From: Lepidostoma basale
Lineage: Eukaryota > Arthropoda > Insecta > Trichoptera > Lepidostomatidae
DNA: 64,000 bases
Direction: 5' to 3'
Assembly: GCA_022606425.2 (NCBI GenBank)
Contig: JAHDVF020000590.1
Span: forward strand, 62,001-126,000
The notes under the pieces are model-generated. The model saw only the letters and a list, made by a program, of their open reading frames with translations, was not told the origin of the DNA and ran no database searches. Positions within the stretch are counted from its first letter, which is position 1. The number at the start of each line of letters is the position of its first letter. Positions 59,888 through 64,000 of this stretch are shown here, piece by piece. A program made the position numbers and the translations under genes.

Positions 59888-60664
59888 CGCTGGTGCGAAA
59901 ATGAACGACATGTCCATCAGCTGTTTGCTATATGCAGACGACGCTGTTTTAATCGCTGACAGCATGCACACACAACAAGTCCTAGTGTCAAGAATGTACG
60001 AAGTATGCATTAAGTATGACCTTGTGATGAACGTGTCAAAGTCTAAAGTTATGGTTTTTGAAAAGGAAGAATGTATGACGGATTGTGACATAAGTGCGAA
60101 CGGTGAGAAATTAGAGCAAGTTATCGAATTTGTTTATCTGGGAAGTATGTTTACAAGAGATGGAAGAATGGAGAAAGATATCGGAAGAAAGGTTGGAGCT
60201 GGAAACAAAATAAATGGTGCAATCAAAGTCATTACCGCATAGAAATATATCGACTGAAGCAAAGATGGCAGTGCACAATGGAGTTCTAGTCCCGACCCTT
60301 ATGTGGAAGAGAAGCTTAGAGTTGGCAGAAAAAGGATGAAAGTAGGATAAATGCCGTAGAAATTAGGTCACTAAGAAGAATGTGCGGAAAAACAATGTAT
60401 GATAGAATATCTAATGATGAAGTAAGAAAGGAATGTAAGGCGGATGAATGCGTGATAAATAAAATCAAGAAGGGTCACTAAGATGGATTGGACATATGGA
60501 ACGAATGGATGAGGGAAGAATGGTTAAAAATATATATTACAAGTAGTGTGAACGGTAGCATACAAGTAGAAAGAAACAGATCACTGGCGAAACAAATACA
60601 ATATGTGGAAGTATTAAAAACATCGTTTTATTTAATTATTAGTTTTATTATGATTTATGGGAAT

Positions 60665-60697
60665 GACATGTTTCGCCTTTCTAATGCATCTTATCAA
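60665..60697 (-). ncRNA. Hammerhead-like motif, family B
   Basis: Minus strand: TTGATAA, an imperfect GATGC...AAAGGC stem, GAAACATGTC (intact second box). The family tail with 'cataataaaac' follows. It is joined on the left to the decayed LINE end. Confidence 0.45.
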
Positions 60698-60839
60698 ATG
60701 TGCATAGTAATGCCTCAGAAAGTCGAAAAATATCAATCCCATAAATTACAATATTGTAGAAAACATATGTTTTCATTCGTATTAATTACTTTATAATGAG
60801 TTTTACATCATTATTAAAGAAACAATGAATACAATTAAA

Positions 60840-63800
60840 CATTTAATGCATTCATAGTTAAAATATGGGTGACAGTATTTGTGTAGCAAGCAAGAAACAA
60901 CTAGTATTCAAGTAACTATTAAAGTATTTTCTTTTAAGAATATATAGTGTACAATTTGGATTATTTGACTCTCGTGATAGCATTCTATTTGTACGGAAAC
61001 GGGACCAACTTATTCGCCGAAAGAATTGTAGATTCCGCGTAATCAGTAATCAATTAAGGATGCTTTGCTTTCATATTCCATTTTACATCTTCAAAATATT
61101 ATTTTCAATTTACAATATTTATTCAAATGAAATTCAGAGAAGAAAAATCCGCTGCAACCCCAGAGGAAGAGGAAGTCACCCTTTAAAAATCCCGCTCTAA
61201 TCGGAGCCCTAATTGAATCCCGCCCCTGCTCCGGGGGCTCCCCAATCAAGATCTAAATGACGTGTATTAGATGGGAATTGAAGATTGTTCGATTATTTTC
61301 CAGTTATAAGATGCTTCCACGTCAGCTGAGGAGGTAATTTTTTTTGCAAAAGAAATGAGTCCGAACATCGAACACCGCCATAACTTAAGCCAGTCACTCC
61401 CGCGGCGAGGTCTTCGCGTCAATAGGATGCTACTCGCATTACAAAATGGATAATAGTCGCGAGTGCGTATGTATTAAATCGTCTTTTTAAATGGATTTTG
61501 TGTATTATTCTTTACCAGTATCCCTTTTGCTGATTTTCAATTTTAAATTCAACAAATTTAAGCCCAGTAGGTACCTCATGAAACCATTTAGAAATAAGTG
61601 GATTATTTATTTCTGAAACATTCGTACTGATATCGCTTACTACGTAATGGTTCGAGTATAGAATCTAATGTATTAGTATGTGAAAATTTTCCAACCAAAA
61701 CGATCGTGACGCATTACAGTTAGTGGGGTATCCCGCAGGACGCGATGGCAGGATACCGAACCTTCTGGAGGGCAATCTTCCCGGTCTGAAGCACTATTAG
61801 AAAATGTAATAAAGTGGTCTGGTAATAAAGAGCAAATGAAAGTCCTCGCATGTGACTGCCGCGGAGTTCATTTCCCGCCGGAAGCCGCAATCTCGGTAAT
61901 TTAATCAGTGCTCAATTCTATCAAATAAAAAACGTAAATAAATAAATATTTCACTTTGATATACGCGTTCATTATACTACTTGCCGTAATGGCCGCGGTA
62001 GTTAAGAAGCGATATTGGTTCAAGAAAGCCCACTTTATTTATTGGAAGCTTATAGAATTTTCGGTCCTTCCGAAACGGAGATCAAATCGGGGCACTTTAA
62101 ATAGGAAACCCAAACAGCGTGCCGCCCTCTCGTACCCCCGGGGATATCATTAATTTATTTGGCTCAGTTGCCTTTCAAATTCTCTTCGGAACACTTTCCT
62201 TATTGATTTTTACATTTTTCCCTAAACGCCGAAATGATTAGGTATATCGACGCGTAGAAATTAAAACTGAATTTAGCAAACCATTCTCCTGGATACAAAT
62301 TTGCATCAAATCATCCGATAGAAATAATATTCAAATGCGGATCTAAATTTGAAAGCAGTTTGCGGCGATTAACCAAAATACGGATTTCAAGGAATTCTAC
62401 AGTACGAGTATAATGTGAGTCGTGTTTTAATTTTAATATTTTCAAAGTAACGAATATAAACCTCAGGTTTTTATGAAAAAGGGTATTTTAAAATAGTTCA
62501 CAAAAAGTATTATAAAAAAAACATGGATACTTGTATGAATGGAATAATTTAAGAAATGCTCATTAAAATAATCAATTAAGAAAATAGTTTTAATATTGAG
62601 GACTATTACATTTTATTTTCCCGCCATTGTTATATTTAGTTCTTAATTATTTAATAATATGACACTCCTTCCCTGTTCCAGAATCCCTGTTTTTACTCGT
62701 AGCTCTCATTGACCCTAAATCAGCTCTCATACCATGTTGGATATGGAGATGGGTAGGTGGAGTGTGTTAAGTTTTATTCTGCATATTCATCAAAATTATT
62801 TACTTACCGTTAATTACTTACTTTTACTTACGTAAGAACTTACCGTTTTCGGTAGCTTGCTGTCCATGGTTTCAAATCCGAACCTAACCAGTAGTATAAC
62901 ACAAAATAAACTAAAAACAATATTATTTCTGAATTGGAGGTATAAGAGTACAACACGTTCAAAGAGGAACCCCCTATTAGTAGGGCAGTGATGCAATGTA
63001 TCAGATGAAAACCATGTAAATGGAATTGGAATTTTGGTGTCAATTGAATACCTTAAAGGTGCAAAAACTTCTTTCCTTTCTATAATTGGCAGAAGAGGTA
63101 TGAAGAAATGTTGTAATGTTGGTTCACCCTTGATGAATCTTTGGCCGTCATAAAACAACCCCTAAGGTTACGATGCAACTTTTAAAGGCAAGGAAGTTGA
63201 GTTTAATTATGCGGGAGACCCTTTATACCTACGTACACGCATACATATTACAACGTTCGCTGGGGCAGGCTCGAGTAGAAGTATTATATTAAACTTCAAC
63301 ACCGATGTACGAGTGTATATTGTGTATTATATTGTGTTCTCGTATATTGTGTTCACTTCATCGCCATTCGAAGATCATCAGGTCAGACACGTCCCTGATG
63401 TTCGGAAGTCGTGTGAGTGGAAGAACAAAACGGATTATAGCTTTATTTTGTATATTAATAATACGTGTTTTAATGTAATTAACTTTAAACATTGATAATC
63501 TAATTGATAATTTTCGTAGGACAGGCCAATATAGACCTTAATGATCGGACTCAGAGTCCAACTTTTAGAGTCCATATTGCCTTGCTTGTTCATGCAAGGA
63601 AATATGGCAGCACACCGCGTGGCAGCTGGGTGCGCTCGTTATGATTATGTAATTATTGAAATGTTCACACTTTAATTCACGCAGAGTTAGTAAGTACGAC
63701 ATCTCGCGGGGGGCGCGGGGTGCATTCGAGCTTCTTTCGCAGTTATAAATGAGCTATATAAGGATATTTATTGTTTCTTGAACAATTATGTAAAATTTCT

Positions 63801-63900
63801 TCTATATACGCCATACTTTGTGTTGTTATGATGGTTTATTTCTCTTTTTCTTTTTTTATATATAATACTTTGTATATACAACACATATATTAATTTTTTT
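60840..63900. other. Gene-free stretch
   Basis: No gene recognised. Frames at 61956-62153 and 62814-63158 lack known domains and splice support. Short purine-rich and GC-richer patches (61140-61260, 61840-61890) are visible, but not assignable. Confidence 0.45.
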
Positions 63901-63911
63901 TAAATTACATA

Positions 63912-63942
63912 GACAGGTTTTGGACAAACAGTCCTTCTTCAG
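63912..63942 (-). ncRNA. Hammerhead-like motif, family C (best first box)
   Basis: Minus strand: CTGAAGA (exact CTGANGA), stem II GGAC/GTCC with a TGTTT loop, AAAAC-CT-GTC. One substitution in the GAAAC box. Followed by a long AT-rich tail. Confidence 0.55.
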
Positions 63943-63960
63943 TAATACATATTATAAAGA

Positions 63961-63980
63961 TCATCATCATCATCATCATC
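63961..63980. repeat. ATC microsatellite
   Basis: Seven TCA/ATC units, then 'ctaagctcgacagccctggg' to the edge. ATC runs are the usual tail of an insect LINE family (as at 47080), so a minus-strand LINE probably begins here and continues off the window. Confidence 0.6.
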
Positions 63981-64000
63981 CTAAGCTCGACAGCCCTGGG

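Larger units (their letters stand above)
57469..60600 (+). pseudogene. RTE LINE copy split by a Transib insertion
   Basis: 57469-57757 carries FCAFVDLQKAYDRVDRKKLW, TKGVKQGCVMFPWLFN and LYMDKCMK-stop. Reading resumes at 59888 with GAKMNDMSISCLLYADDAVL (YADD), EFVYLGSMFTRDGRMEKD and AGNKINGAIKVITA, then a decayed C-terminal domain to about 60600. The two parts are adjacent segments of the same RT domain, so they were one element before the insertion. Confidence 0.9.

Noticed and set aside
1..64000. CRISPR arrays, operons, tRNA or rRNA genes
   Set aside because: No spaced short repeats, polycistronic layout, cloverleaf or rRNA sequence was recognised by eye on either strand; a tRNAscan/Infernal run would be needed to exclude small RNA genes.

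Overview
The window is eukaryotic nuclear DNA, almost certainly from an insect and most plausibly a lepidopteran. It is AT-rich, the host genes are split into many short exons with GT-AG introns, and there is an insect gustatory-receptor gene. RTE-, R1- and jockey-like LINEs, mariner, piggyBac and Transib elements are all present. Strings such as 'tacgagta' and 'aggtaggtacct', common in moth and butterfly DNA, recur. The order-level call is an inference.

Host genes lie in the first 31.5 kb. SMC2, the condensin ATPase, runs on the minus strand from 10345 down to 949. Fourteen exons give about 929 residues: N-terminal ATPase head, first coiled coil, hinge and most of the second coil. The C-terminal head lies off the left edge. 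Its introns hold mariner and possible pogo remnants. A C1orf43 (NICE-3) homologue (24267 to 21985, minus, five exons, about 281 aa) and a NEDD1/Grip71 homologue (24850 to 26631, plus, two exons, 557 aa) are divergently transcribed from a 582 bp gap. A gustatory receptor follows (28953 to 31451, plus, seven or eight exons) and ends in the family TY-(x)5-QF signature. SMC2 (chromosome condensation) and NEDD1 (gamma-tubulin recruitment) both act in mitosis; nothing suggests co-regulation.

Transposable elements fill much of the rest. From 11.4 to 14.2 kb there is a compound foldback element with arms of about 620 bp enclosing an antisense LINE fragment. At 17.4-21.3 kb is a nearly complete RTE-type LINE (APE endonuclease plus reverse transcriptase) with one visible frameshift. 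From 31.5 to 64 kb I find no confident host gene, only LINE pieces, small inverted-repeat elements and unannotated DNA.

Two things stand out. First, a 2,125 bp Transib transposon (57763-59887) sits inside a degraded RTE copy. One end reads CACAGTG, the V(D)J recombination-signal heptamer; it is flanked by the 5 bp duplication CGCTG, and its decayed transposase keeps a RAG1-like C-terminal region. Second, about ten short motifs scattered from 0.4 to 63.9 kb have the hammerhead-ribozyme layout (CTGANGA-like box, stem II, GAAAC box, very short helix III ending GTC), the form described for Penelope-like retroelements. Several occur as head-to-head pairs.
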